Of a stretch of 52,535 bases of DNA, positions 34,961 through 43,179 are shown one piece after another. Below the pieces are notes generated by a model. That model was not told the DNA's origin and searched no databases. It saw nothing but the letters and a program-made list of their open reading frames with translations. The DNA is taken from the NCBI GenBank assembly GCA_023436305.1, contig JAEZJQ010000061.1, positions 1 through 52,535 on the forward strand. Reading direction: 5' to 3'. This stretch comes from Bacillota bacterium. Lineage in GTDB: Bacteria; Bacillota; UBA4882; UBA8346. Both the position numbers and the translations under genes were made by a program. The stretch's first letter is position 1. The number at the start of each line of letters is the position of its first letter.

Positions 34961-35463
34961 TGTAAGACTCCCTTCCTACGAAACCGTTTCACGACCAGAC
35001 GTTCCAAGCGGCGAACCACCCGGGTATAAACAAACTCCGTGGAACTTAAGGGGGTGGTCCAGATGGTATACAGTTCCAGCCGGTTTCCACCCAGAATATC
35101 CGTAAAGAGTTGATCTCCAACCACGGCGGTTTCCTGGGGTGCGGTTCCTAAGATTTGCAATGCCTTTTTAAAAGGAAATTTCCGGGGTTTCACCGCGCGG
35201 GAAACATACGGAATCCCTAAAGCCTCAGCTACAATCTCCACCCTTGATTCCAAAGCATTGGACAGGATGCACATTTTAAAGCCATAATCTTTAAAACGGC
35301 CTATCAACTCGATAACCTCCGGGTTCAGTGTATCCTGTTTCCATTCCACCAAAGTATTGTCCAAATCAAATATGATTCCCCGGATTCCAGCCTTTTTTAA
35401 TTCTTCCCCATCAAGGCCCAACACGGAATTTGCATGTACTTTTGGGCGCAATATTTCTAACAT
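34957..35463 (-). CDS. yqeG: YqeG family HAD phosphatase
   Basis: 168 residues of HAD superfamily, subfamily IIIA. IFDLDNTLV (31-39) holds the nucleophile aspartate, ILSNA near 66 motif II, KPRKFPF near 93 the lysine and GDQLFTDILGGN near 113 motif III. Physiological substrate is unproven. Coupled to yqeH by a four-base overlap; hslO lies upstream. GGAGGTTCGG precedes ATG 35463. Confidence 0.95.
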   Translation of the reverse strand: MLEILRPKVHANSVLGLDGEELKKAGIRGIIFDLDNTLVEWKQDTLNPEVIELIGRFKDYGFKMCILSNALESRVEIVAEALGIPYVSRAVKPRKFPFKKALQILGTAPQETAVVGDQLFTDILGGNRLELYTIWTTPLSSTEFVYTRVVRRLERLVVKRFRRKGVLQ

Positions 35464-35489
35464 CCGAACCTCCGATTAGACACTATTAT

Positions 35490-36395
35490 TCACCGCTGCA
35501 AATCCGATAGATTATAATGATAAAGTTTGTTGCAAAAATGGCAACGGACTTCTAATTCACCCTGTTCCTGGATGATATCATCCAACTCCCGGGGATCGAG
35601 GCTCAATAAAGGCCCCCGGAAACGATCCTGAGAACAGTCACATTGGTATTTTAGCTCGATCTCTTCCAATATTTTTACATCTCCGGGAGAAGCACCGAAC
35701 TCTTGGGTCAATTCCAAGATGGATACGCCCTGATTCAGCAGACTCGTTAACTGTGGGAGTTTCATCAATTTGCTTTCCAGTTCTTTGATGGTGGTTTCCT
35801 CGGCTCCGGGCATTAACTGGATGAACAGGCCACCGGCAACTTGTACTCCGCCATCGGGATTCACCAAAACTCCCAGGGCTACCGCCGATGGAGTTTGCTC
35901 CGATTTGGTAAAATAATACGCAAAATCTTCCCCAATCTCACCGCTCTGAATGGGAACAATTCCCTGGTAGGGGCCTTTTAAACCCAGGTCCTTGCTCACC
36001 GAAAGATGCCCTTTCCCTAAAGCGCCGGAGACATCTAATTTTCCGGCATTGTTAAGCGCCAAATCGATCTGGGGATGATCCAGATATCCTTTTACGGTGC
36101 CTCTTTCATTGGATACCGCCAGAATTCTTCCCAATAAACCGTCACCGGAGAACTCCACCGTTAAACGCCGCGCATCCATATCCATGACCCGCATTATTAT
36201 GGTGCCGGTTAAAACACGGCCCAACGCGGCGGTGGGCGTTGGCCAGGTATCATGATACAACCGGGCCGCTTCCACCACACCGGTGGTAAGGGCGGAATAA
36301 ATCCGAACCGTACTGGAATAAGCGGTAGCTACCAGTAAGTGATCTTGCCGGCGCGTAGGCGCGCCGCTTTCATAATTCGATTTGTTCACCGTCAT
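35490..36395 (-). CDS. hslO: redox-activated chaperone Hsp33
   Basis: 301 residues. N-terminal folding domain (about 1-235) with LTTGVVEAARLYHDTWPTPTAALGR, then the C-terminal zinc switch with CDC near 252 and CHFC near 286 (four cysteines, all present). Oxidation of this centre turns Hsp33 into an active holdase. It starts 26 bases inside the upstream metallo-hydrolase gene, implying translational coupling. The linker LDPRELDDIIQEQGELEVRC is typical. Confidence 0.96.
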   Translation of the reverse strand: MTVNKSNYESGAPTRRQDHLLVATAYSSTVRIYSALTTGVVEAARLYHDTWPTPTAALGRVLTGTIIMRVMDMDARRLTVEFSGDGLLGRILAVSNERGTVKGYLDHPQIDLALNNAGKLDVSGALGKGHLSVSKDLGLKGPYQGIVPIQSGEIGEDFAYYFTKSEQTPSAVALGVLVNPDGGVQVAGGLFIQLMPGAEETTIKELESKLMKLPQLTSLLNQGVSILELTQEFGASPGDVKILEEIELKYQCDCSQDRFRGPLLSLDPRELDDIIQEQGELEVRCHFCNKLYHYNLSDLQR

Positions 36396-37131
36396 AAGCT
36401 AATTCAACTCCATCCGGCAGGCGCCGGTTCAATTCACTATGCTTAAAATCATGGCAAATATGGGTTAGTAACGAACGCCGCGGTTTCAGTAAGCGGATGA
36501 TCTCCAACCCGGTCTCCAAATTGAAATGGGTCGGGTGTGGTTTATATCGTAACACGCCTAATACCAGGATCTCCAAATCACGCAATAATTCCATGGAAGA
36601 ATCCGGTATCTCACTCACATCGGTCACATAAGCAAAATTACCGATCCGATATCCATTCACCGGGATTCTGCCGTGCCAGACCGGAATGGGAATAATATGG
36701 GTCCCGCCCGCCTCAAACCTGGAGTTCACTTCGGTCAAACGTATTTTAGGTTTTCCCCCGCCCAACTGAGCCTTATCATCAAAAACATAGGGAAACATCT
36801 GCCGGATACCCGCCAATGACTGGCTGTTACCGTACACCGGAATTTCCCCGCCCTGCAACTCATTAAACCGTCTTAAATCGTCAAAACCGGCAACATGGTC
36901 GGCGTGGCAATGAGTTATCAACACCAAGTCCACCCGGTTTACTCTGTTTTTTAAAGATTGAATTCTTAGCTCGGTGGCGGTGTCAATCAGGATCTTTGCC
37001 GTTCCGGTTGTAATATAGACTGAGGACCGAGTCCGGATATCCCGAGGGTCATCGGAAATACATGTTTGACAATCACAACCTAAAACCGGAACTCCGTGGG
37101 AGGTTCCGGTCCCGAGCAATGTAATCAGCAT
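36370..37131 (-). CDS. MBL-fold metal-dependent hydrolase (PhnP/YycJ-like group)
   Basis: 253 residues. N-terminal LLGTGTSHGVPVLGCDCQTC is characteristic of PhnP-like phosphodiesterases, including the extra cysteines. Metal motif THCHADHVAG near 73-82 follows, with further ligands in VWHG near 150, YVTDVSE near 168, and LLTHICHD near 226. It probably cleaves a phosphodiester, but the substrate is unknown. GAGG lies five bases before ATG 37131, and the gene overlaps hslO. Confidence 0.9.
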   Translation of the reverse strand: MLITLLGTGTSHGVPVLGCDCQTCISDDPRDIRTRSSVYITTGTAKILIDTATELRIQSLKNRVNRVDLVLITHCHADHVAGFDDLRRFNELQGGEIPVYGNSQSLAGIRQMFPYVFDDKAQLGGGKPKIRLTEVNSRFEAGGTHIIPIPVWHGRIPVNGYRIGNFAYVTDVSEIPDSSMELLRDLEILVLGVLRYKPHPTHFNLETGLEIIRLLKPRRSLLTHICHDFKHSELNRRLPDGVELAYDGEQIEL

Positions 37132-37244
37132 TTTAACCTCAAGGTTGGCGTAAACGTATGCCTTATATGGTGTTTATAGTTTTATAACTTTTTTATCGTG
37201 AAATTAGATTGCAGACCTTTACCGATTCAATCATTGGCTATTGG

Positions 37245-37267
37245 CCGAACCGGAGTTCCCGGTTTGG
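37245..37267 (-). terminator. hairpin just after mltG
   Basis: Nine-base-pair stem CCGAACCGG/CCGGTTTGG (one G-T) with a five-base loop, nine bases past the mltG stop. No T tract follows, so termination strength is doubtful. The rest of 37132-37275 shows nothing. Confidence 0.4.
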
Positions 37268-37275
37268 GAAGCGAT

Positions 37276-38325
37276 TCACAAGCGATCTACCTGCTTTTGC
37301 GCTCGTAAATGTTCACGATAATCCTTGCTGAAAATATGAGTCCCATCGGGCTTGGCCACAAAATATAAATACTTCACTTGATCCGGATGAACGGCAGCCT
37401 GCAGAGAAGCCAAACCGGGATTAGCGATGGGCCCAGGCGGTAATCCATAGTGAATATAAGTATTATAGGATGAATCTACTTTCAAATCCTTATAATAGAG
37501 ACGCCTATGACTTCCCAGAACATATTGAACCGTAGCGCAAGATTCCAGGCGATAATGAAGCCGGATCCGATTATAAAAAACCCCGGCAATAACCGGCCGT
37601 TCTTCGGCCTTCCGCGCCTCCATCTCCACTAACGAAGCCATAATCACTATTTCCCGATGTCTGGAATCCGCCAATTTGCCGAAGTTTTTCCGGTATATTT
37701 CCCGAAAACGCTCCAACATCGCCGTGATTATCCGTTCTTCGGAAACCGGCACCATAAACTCATAGGTGTCCGGAAATAAATATCCTTCCGCAGAGGAACT
37801 GACTTTAAAATCTTTTAAAACCCCATTCACAAAATTTACATCCCGTGCTATAGCAAGAAACCGTTTGGAGTCAATCAAATTTTTTCTCGCCAATAAATTA
37901 GCGATTTCATTCATGGTCAAACCTTCGGGAATAGTCACTTTCACCGCTTGGGGAATCCCACGATTAAGCTCCCTCGCCAGGCGGGGCACTGAAAAGCCGG
38001 GGCCGATCCGGTACCAGCCCGCCTTTGCCTCCCGGTTATTAAAATCAAACCGGACAAAAGCTTCATACACCAATTTGCTGCGAATAAAACCCTGGTCTTT
38101 TAATTGCCGGGCGATTTCCCGCAGTGGAGTCCCGTATTGAATTTTATACAGTTTTAGTTCCTTACTACCGGGACTTACCGGGGTTAGATTCCAGATATAG
38201 ATCCCGAGCACTAACAGAAACACTAAGGCCGCGATGATAATTCCATTTCCCAACGGGGCGGGGAATTTTTTATAAGCTTTTACTAAATAATCCTTTGCAT
38301 CCGGTAGTTTCTTGATCATTAACAT
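37276..38325 (-). CDS. mltG: endolytic murein transglycosylase MltG (YceG family)
   Basis: About 349 residues. One N-terminal membrane helix (about 27-47, IIIAALVFLLVLGIYIW) leaves a catalytic domain outside. It includes a LysM-like region (IPEGLTMNEIANLL) and the active-site glutamate in IMASLVEMEARK near 240, with VFYNRI, YNTYIHYGLPPGPIANPG after it. MltG cuts nascent glycan strands and so sets their length. Start: GGAG lies nine bases before ATG 38325; ATG 38340 overlaps it. Bacillus has ruvX, yrzB (DUF1292) and yrrL (mltG) in the same order as here. Confidence 0.95.
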   Translation of the reverse strand: MLMIKKLPDAKDYLVKAYKKFPAPLGNGIIIAALVFLLVLGIYIWNLTPVSPGSKELKLYKIQYGTPLREIARQLKDQGFIRSKLVYEAFVRFDFNNREAKAGWYRIGPGFSVPRLARELNRGIPQAVKVTIPEGLTMNEIANLLARKNLIDSKRFLAIARDVNFVNGVLKDFKVSSSAEGYLFPDTYEFMVPVSEERIITAMLERFREIYRKNFGKLADSRHREIVIMASLVEMEARKAEERPVIAGVFYNRIRLHYRLESCATVQYVLGSHRRLYYKDLKVDSSYNTYIHYGLPPGPIANPGLASLQAAVHPDQVKYLYFVAKPDGTHIFSKDYREHLRAQKQVDRL

Positions 38326-38372
38326 GGCTGTCAACTCCATTTACTGCAAAATGAATGCAATAAACTCTAAGA

Positions 38373-38397
38373 TATTGACCTATTTCCCCCGTCAATA
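38373..38397 (-). promoter_or_regulatory. inverted repeat upstream of mltG
   Basis: TATTGAC and GTCAATA flank an 11-base spacer, about 50-70 bases before the mltG start. On the minus strand one half is TTGACG-like and could be a -35 box, so this may be an operator overlapping the mltG promoter. A stem TTTGCCGTT/AACGGTAAA lies just upstream (38401-38430). Confidence 0.4.
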
Positions 38398-38616
38398 GTA
38401 TTTGCCGTTTTAGTTTTTATTAACGGTAAACATGGAAATAGGTTCCTCATCTAATTTTGGATATCGGCATCTTCAAAACTCACCGATACTGTTTTTAATT
38501 GGAATTATTATCCACGACAATGGATTTCACGGCCAAGTCTTTATATTTTACCATGATTCAATAATAATTGTCCAATTTTTATAAATCATTGCCATCAAAC
38601 TTTGATTTTAAGCCTA

Positions 38617-38726
38617 GAAGTCTGTGTGGCTAATCGATTTTCGAAGCATATTTGGTATCACGCGCATGTTCTGATACAATATATAGTGGTTTTAAGTTGT
38701 TAAAACGTGTTACTCGCACAGACTCC
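38617..38726. mobile_element. short terminal-inverted-repeat element (about 110 bp)
   Basis: Ends GAAGTCTGTGTG (38617-38628) and CGCACAGACTCC (38715-38726) are inverted repeats matching at 10 of 12 positions. The interior is AT-rich and has no gene. A single end, GGAGTCTGTGCG, recurs at 51919-51930. It is too small to encode a transposase and would depend on one elsewhere. The rest of the 38326-38787 spacer shows no gene. Confidence 0.45.
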
Positions 38727-38787
38727 TTGCGGTCTCCCGGGAATGTCGATAATTCCCACAATTTCCGACGAAGTTATAAACAATACG

Positions 38788-38824
38788 ACAAAAACCCCCT
38801 ATTTAATGAATGAATAGGGGGTTT
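38788..38824 (-). terminator. intrinsic terminator after the DUF1292 gene
   Basis: Perfect 12-base-pair stem AAACCCCCTATT/AATAGGGGGTTT with a nine-base loop; the minus-strand 3' side continues as TTTTTGTCG. It lies about 170 bases past the stop. Confidence 0.85.
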
Positions 38825-38997
38825 GACATGTAAGTTAAATGAATATAATTTTCCTCCACCATCAACACGGATTCTACGAATCTATGATTTACAACCAGTT
38901 GCCCGGAATTTAGATAAACCTAAAATTCGCATCTCCATTCACCATTCAACGCTTTTTTATATTAAACCGTTTATCCATGAATCCGTTAAAGCCGTAA

Positions 38998-39315
38998 TCA
39001 ATTTTTCTCCTCGTTTTCATCATCCTCGGGGAGTTCATCATCATCTTCTTCATACATCTCATCCAAAACTTCGCGGACTTTAATGAACTCATCGTCATCC
39101 TCGATATCCACCAGTACTTCCTCTCCATTTTCATCGGTTTCAATCCGGAAGATGACCGCTTCTTCCTCTTCCTCATCGTTTGCCGTATTCTGAATCTCCG
39201 GAACCATTACTGCGTATTTGCCACCTTCCACTTCCACAATATCTAATAAATTAAACCGGTGTTCATGCCCATCTTCATCAACTAAAACAATCCAATTGAT
39301 TTCTTGCTCCGCCAA
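38998..39315 (-). CDS. DUF1292 family protein (YrzB-like)
   Basis: 105 residues, very acidic. WIVLVDEDGHEHRFNLLDIVEVEGGKYAVMVP at residues 8-39 is the DUF1292 core, followed by Glu/Asp-rich stretches with a long acidic C-terminal tail. Function unknown. TTG 39315 is the start, with GGAGGAG seven to nine bases upstream. Bacillus has yrzB between yrrK (ruvX) and yrrL (mltG), as seen here. Confidence 0.9.
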   Translation of the reverse strand: MAEQEINWIVLVDEDGHEHRFNLLDIVEVEGGKYAVMVPEIQNTANDEEEEEAVIFRIETDENGEEVLVDIEDDDEFIKVREVLDEMYEEDDDELPEDDENEEKN

Positions 39316-39474
39316 AATCGACTCCTCCTTATTTGATTTTGTTTTTATCGTTCACACGAAAAAGAAACAATATCCGTGGGAACTCACATGTATTTTACCC
39401 GCCTGATTAAATCTAATTCTTGATAGTTTGAATTAAGTATATTTTATCCATTTATCGAACTGTGAATTTTTCAT

Positions 39475-39891
39475 TTATCGAGCAGCATTAAAGTCAAGAT
39501 AGTTTTGTAAAATAATCACAGCGGCTAATCTGTCGACTTTGGCTTTCCGCTTCCGGCGTGAGAGATCGGCGTCGATCATCACCTGCTGCGCTGAACTGGT
39601 CGAAAGCCGTTCATCCCAATAAATCACTTTTAATGATGTCGTTTCTTCCAACAACTTTCCGAAGTTGCGTACTTTTTCCGCCGCCGGTCCTTCTGTGCCG
39701 TTCATATTTTTAGGCAACCCCAAAACAATACTGTCAACTTCATAAGTATGAATGATCTGTCGAATTAATTCCAAATCCTTTTTTACGCCGGTACGCTCAA
39801 TCACCGACACCCCTTGAGCCGTGATGGCCAGTGGATCGCTTACCGCAACTCCAATTCGCCGCTCACCATAATCAAGCCCCAACCAACGCAT
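39475..39891 (-). CDS. ruvX: RuvX/YqgF family Holliday-junction resolvase-like nuclease
   Basis: 138 residues. RNase H-like fold with MRWLGLDYGERRIGVAVSD at the start (first catalytic Asp), IVLGLPKNMNGTEGP near 56, YWDERLSTSSAQ near 92, and SRRKRKAKVDRLAAVIIL near 110 with the C-terminal Asp. E. coli YqgF acts in 16S pre-rRNA 5' processing; Mycobacterium RuvX resolves junctions. GGAG lies nine bases before ATG 39891. Confidence 0.95.
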   Translation of the reverse strand: MRWLGLDYGERRIGVAVSDPLAITAQGVSVIERTGVKKDLELIRQIIHTYEVDSIVLGLPKNMNGTEGPAAEKVRNFGKLLEETTSLKVIYWDERLSTSSAQQVMIDADLSRRKRKAKVDRLAAVIILQNYLDFNAAR

Positions 39892-39926
39892 TCCGCATTT
39901 CTCCAAAATTAATTTTATATGCCATT

Positions 39927-41432
39927 CTATTTCGGCCGAACACCACTGGGTAATAATACTCTGATCTGAAATCCATATCCCGGTAATCTGGAACCGTCGC
40001 CGGAGATGGAGATTTTAGCGCCCTCAATCTCATTTTGAGCAAGCAAAACTGTTTTGGCGTCCTCCAATGATTTTCCCTTAATTAAATTTTTTATTTTATT
40101 CGGATCTAACACTCCCCGGATCTTTCCTTTCCCTTCCAATTCCAATTGGGCCGAATTGCTGCCGGCGGCGATGACCTTGGCGGAAAGCAACTCCACTTTA
40201 TGACTGGTAGCTTGAAAATAAGGCGGCAAGTTACGATCAAGTTGTTTGGCCAGATATTTATTAATCTCGCTCCAAGCCGGCGCCAGTATGGTTATCCGGT
40301 AGTCGAGGCGGGTTTGTAAAATATCGCTTTCAGCGCCGATATTCTGGTTGAAACTTACCTTAAGAACTTCCAGCTTCACTAAATCCGGCAGGTGTAGATA
40401 TTGTTCCCCAATCCACGCCGTGACCGTTTCCTGACCCACCAGATCCATTTGGCGCCGGGCTTCAGCCTCACCTTTCTTAATATCCTCCAGAGTGACCACC
40501 GCCACTTTTTTATCAGTGCCGTTAACAGTGGGACTCGGATTGGTGACTTTGAGATACCGCTGATATTTCCCTTCAATTCTGGTAATCGATTTGGCCGGAT
40601 GGTTTCCGGAAACCCCTTTCTTTTCCGCTGTAACTTCGACCTCAGCTTTGCCGTATACCGAAGCCACTTCTATGCCGGATTCCATTTTGACGGATTTTTG
40701 AGGAACCAGGACATCTTGATTGGTTAAGAAACGGCTGCCGTCCCGGCCAATCATGGCCGTTCCTCGCGGGATGACAACCGGCTGATTGGTGCTGTTAATT
40801 AAAAAAACTTTGCCGGTGGCCGGAGTAAATCCAACCACTTTTTTGCCGGTAGTGATGGATTGAACCGGAACACTATCTTCTTTGACTAAAATCCGGGCTG
40901 GTATCTCGCCTTTTAATATGTCCTCATCTTTAAACACGTTACCAATCCTGACCGGAGCCCGAAATTCAAGCTCTTGAAATTTCGGAAAAACAGTAACCAC
41001 GGCTTTGGGCTGAAAAAACCACCATAAAGCCAACCCTAACGTAAATATGAGAATCAAGACGGCCGTGGCCCATTGGCCCGAATGCCGGGAAGCTTCCTTT
41101 CTCACCGGTTTTTCGATCTCGGGGGCCGCCGCGATCTCGCGTTTCCCTTCTTCATTTACGCCGGGAATGATGTCCAATTCAATTTCCTTTAGGGTGGAAA
41201 TTCCTAATCGTTGGGCTAAGGAAAGTAATCCGGGATCATTCGCCTTGATAATTAATTCTTTTTCTTCTTCCTCGGCGTAAAACTTCAGTAATCGTAAGTT
41301 AATCTCATTTTTTAAAATCGTGGTGTCATCCAATGCTTCGATGATCACTCTTTTATCGGGAACATTAATGAACTCTTTAACGAGTTGTTCGATTTTCGAA
41401 TCCGGACTCAACCTAATTTTATTGGCTCCCAT
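39927..41432 (-). CDS. membrane-anchored baseplate-J/gp47-like protein
   Basis: 501 residues. A cytoplasmic N-terminal part (1-115) rich in charged residues precedes one membrane helix (about 122-142, ATAVLILIFTLGLALWWFF). The outer part contains PVVIPRGTAMIGRDGSRFLTNQDVLVP and MESGIEVASVYGKAEVEV, then AEKKGVSGNHPA, a pattern of the baseplate J/gp47 fold: a default-value strand, then a gap-free repeat. Non-phage proteins with this fold occur in Bacillota and other phyla; function unknown. It lies between an AI-2E permease gene and ruvX. AAGGGAG precedes ATG 41432. Confidence 0.6.
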   Translation of the reverse strand: MGANKIRLSPDSKIEQLVKEFINVPDKRVIIEALDDTTILKNEINLRLLKFYAEEEEKELIIKANDPGLLSLAQRLGISTLKEIELDIIPGVNEEGKREIAAAPEIEKPVRKEASRHSGQWATAVLILIFTLGLALWWFFQPKAVVTVFPKFQELEFRAPVRIGNVFKDEDILKGEIPARILVKEDSVPVQSITTGKKVVGFTPATGKVFLINSTNQPVVIPRGTAMIGRDGSRFLTNQDVLVPQKSVKMESGIEVASVYGKAEVEVTAEKKGVSGNHPAKSITRIEGKYQRYLKVTNPSPTVNGTDKKVAVVTLEDIKKGEAEARRQMDLVGQETVTAWIGEQYLHLPDLVKLEVLKVSFNQNIGAESDILQTRLDYRITILAPAWSEINKYLAKQLDRNLPPYFQATSHKVELLSAKVIAAGSNSAQLELEGKGKIRGVLDPNKIKNLIKGKSLEDAKTVLLAQNEIEGAKISISGDGSRLPGYGFQIRVLLPSGVRPK

Positions 41433-41582
41433 TACTTATCAACTCCCTTGTGATAAATAACTTCAACCGCCATTTCAAAAATAAAAGTCGATACAGTTTG
41501 ATCGACCTTGTTTAATAATACCGGATTCAAACCAGGTTGTCAATGAAACTCACCAATAACAAATCCACCTAAAAAATACAAG

Positions 41583-42623
41583 TCATTCCAGCACAAAACA
41601 ATATTCATAAATACTTTTAATTAAAATGATGGCAATTGCCCCGAGCGGTACTGCCAAAATCATACCCAGGAGGCCGCCGATTCTTCCACCGATTAAAATG
41701 ATATAAATGATGGTTACCGGATGCAGACCCAAATTTCCTCCGATAATCCTGGGCGTGAGAAACATCACTTCCAACTGATTCACCAAGAAAAATAACAGTA
41801 TAACATAAATCGCCATCAAGGGGGATTTTAACAGCGCAATAATGATGGCCGGAACGGCGCCCAATACCGGGCCAAAATAGGGTATCAAGTTAAACACGCC
41901 GGCGATTAAACCCAAAAGAATAGCTGCTTCAAAACCAAGAATACTAAAGCCAATCCCCAACAAAATTCCCACGGTTAAGGTAACCAGCAGTTGCCCCCGG
42001 ATATAAAGCCTGCAAACGGAGTCGATTTTTAAAAAAGTACCCGTCCAATGTTTGCCCAGATGCCTCGATAACCAATGATTCACTTTCAATTTTATATCGG
42101 GATAATCACGGCTAATATAGTAAGCAACAAGCGGAGTTAAAACCCACAAAACCGACTGTGAAAAAAAGTTGATCATTCCTTGCCCCAATTGGGTCAGTAG
42201 TTTTTGTAAAATATTTTGACTGCGGTTGAGTAGTTCATTGATGATGATTCGTAAATCAAACGGCAGTTTCCAGGATTTAAAATTTTGGATGGTCCATTCG
42301 CCAAGCTGTTGAATCTCCTGAAAAGTTTGCGGCAGATTTTGTAATAACCGGGTTAAATCACTGATTAATCTTGGTACCAACAGTTGAACCACCAGCGCTC
42401 CACCTAAAAACATAACCAAATATACGGTAAGAATCGCCCAATCCCGGCGCGCTCCCCTTTTTTGGAGAAACTCCACGAAGGGATTCATAGCATAGGCGAG
42501 AAAAAAAGCGATCAGTAAAAAATTTAGGATTCCCCGGGAAAGATAAATGATAAACAATAGTAATGGGAGCATAAAGAGTAGAAACCCTGTTTTTTTGGTA
42601 AGAACCGTGTTAAAACCTCCCAT
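41583..42623 (-). CDS. AI-2E-family (PerM/YrrI-like) membrane permease
   Basis: 346 residues with about seven to eight hydrophobic helices. Family features: FFLAYAMNPFVEFLQKRG near 38-55, a long amphipathic middle, YFGPVLGAVPAII near 250, and LGLHPVTIIYIILIGGRIGGLLGMILAVPLGAI near the C-terminus. Family members are named for autoinducer-2 export, but most are uncharacterised or act in cation exchange. Bacillus has yrrI in the same neighbourhood as yrrK/yrrL. The ATG at 42623 lacks an upstream ribosome-binding site, while GGGAGGT lies inside codons 1-3 with no standard start after it; the start is uncertain. Confidence 0.88.
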   Translation of the reverse strand: MGGFNTVLTKKTGFLLFMLPLLLFIIYLSRGILNFLLIAFFLAYAMNPFVEFLQKRGARRDWAILTVYLVMFLGGALVVQLLVPRLISDLTRLLQNLPQTFQEIQQLGEWTIQNFKSWKLPFDLRIIINELLNRSQNILQKLLTQLGQGMINFFSQSVLWVLTPLVAYYISRDYPDIKLKVNHWLSRHLGKHWTGTFLKIDSVCRLYIRGQLLVTLTVGILLGIGFSILGFEAAILLGLIAGVFNLIPYFGPVLGAVPAIIIALLKSPLMAIYVILLFFLVNQLEVMFLTPRIIGGNLGLHPVTIIYIILIGGRIGGLLGMILAVPLGAIAIILIKSIYEYCFVLE

Positions 42624-42706
42624 ATAAAAAAGTCTGCGAGAGTTTGAATTATGAGTGATAATTTAGGAATTATAATGAATTGTCTCTTGATTTTTATCGC
42701 AAAAAA

Positions 42707-42825
42707 GAGGCTGCCTAAAAGTATTTTAAATACGAAAGATATACAATATATAACAACCTCGAAAACTTAATCCCTATATATTGTATATCTTAGTCGCTAA
42801 AGATACCTTTTTGGACAGCCCCTCC
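42707..42825. mobile_element. MITE-like foldback element, copy 2
   Basis: About 119 bases with imperfect terminal inverted repeats of some 45 bases. The left end begins GAGGCTGCCTAAAAG and the right end (complement) GGAGGGGCTGTCCAAAAAGG; inner arms share GATATACAATATATA (left at 42738, right at 42776-42789). The outer end resembles terminal repeats of IS1182-type and similar elements, from memory only. No coding capacity. It lies upstream of the AI-2E permease gene and past the YtxH-like gene. A degenerate copy is at 23810-23898. Confidence 0.7.
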
Positions 42826-42858
42826 ATCCAAAATACTGTGAAATTGTAACGAGCACAA

Positions 42859-43101
42859 TTAAGAAGTAGGGTTGGCCAATTTGTGTGAAAAAGCTTTGGT
42901 ACCGCTTTTAACCGCAGAGGTCCATCGCATTGCATTATCCTTAACCATTCTGATGGTACCGCGCGCCCGTTCATTGAGTTCCCGAGGCCCACGCGCCATC
43001 TCCATCATCTTTTGATTGCGATTGCGCATCATGAGCATTGCAACCCCAACCCCGGCGCCAATCAAACTACCGGTTATCACACCCCGGATTAATTTATGCA
43101 C
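42859..43101 (-). CDS. YtxH-like small membrane protein
   Basis: 80 residues. A glycine-rich N-terminal membrane segment (GVITGSLIGAGVGVAMLMM, about residues 7-25) is followed by a basic, methionine- and arginine-rich soluble helix. This is the layout of YtxH-type proteins, of unknown function. Start is GTG 43101 with GAGGTG just upstream. Likely in its own short transcript upstream of the MITE; the element follows its 3' end. Confidence 0.65.
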   Translation of the reverse strand: MHKLIRGVITGSLIGAGVGVAMLMMRNRNQKMMEMARGPRELNERARGTIRMVKDNAMRWTSAVKSGTKAFSHKLANPTS

Positions 43102-43179
43102 TTTATCACCTCTTTCCGACGAAGTAGACAGTTCACCTTATCATAGTATTTCCGGCCTGGAGGTGAAATATGAAAAACT

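Noticed and set aside
39927..41432. Prophage remnant
   Set aside because: The baseplate-J-like gene is alone among housekeeping genes, and has a membrane anchor unlike phage baseplate proteins.
42707..42825. Complete insertion sequence
   Set aside because: Only about 119 bases and without a transposase frame; treated as a MITE-like element.
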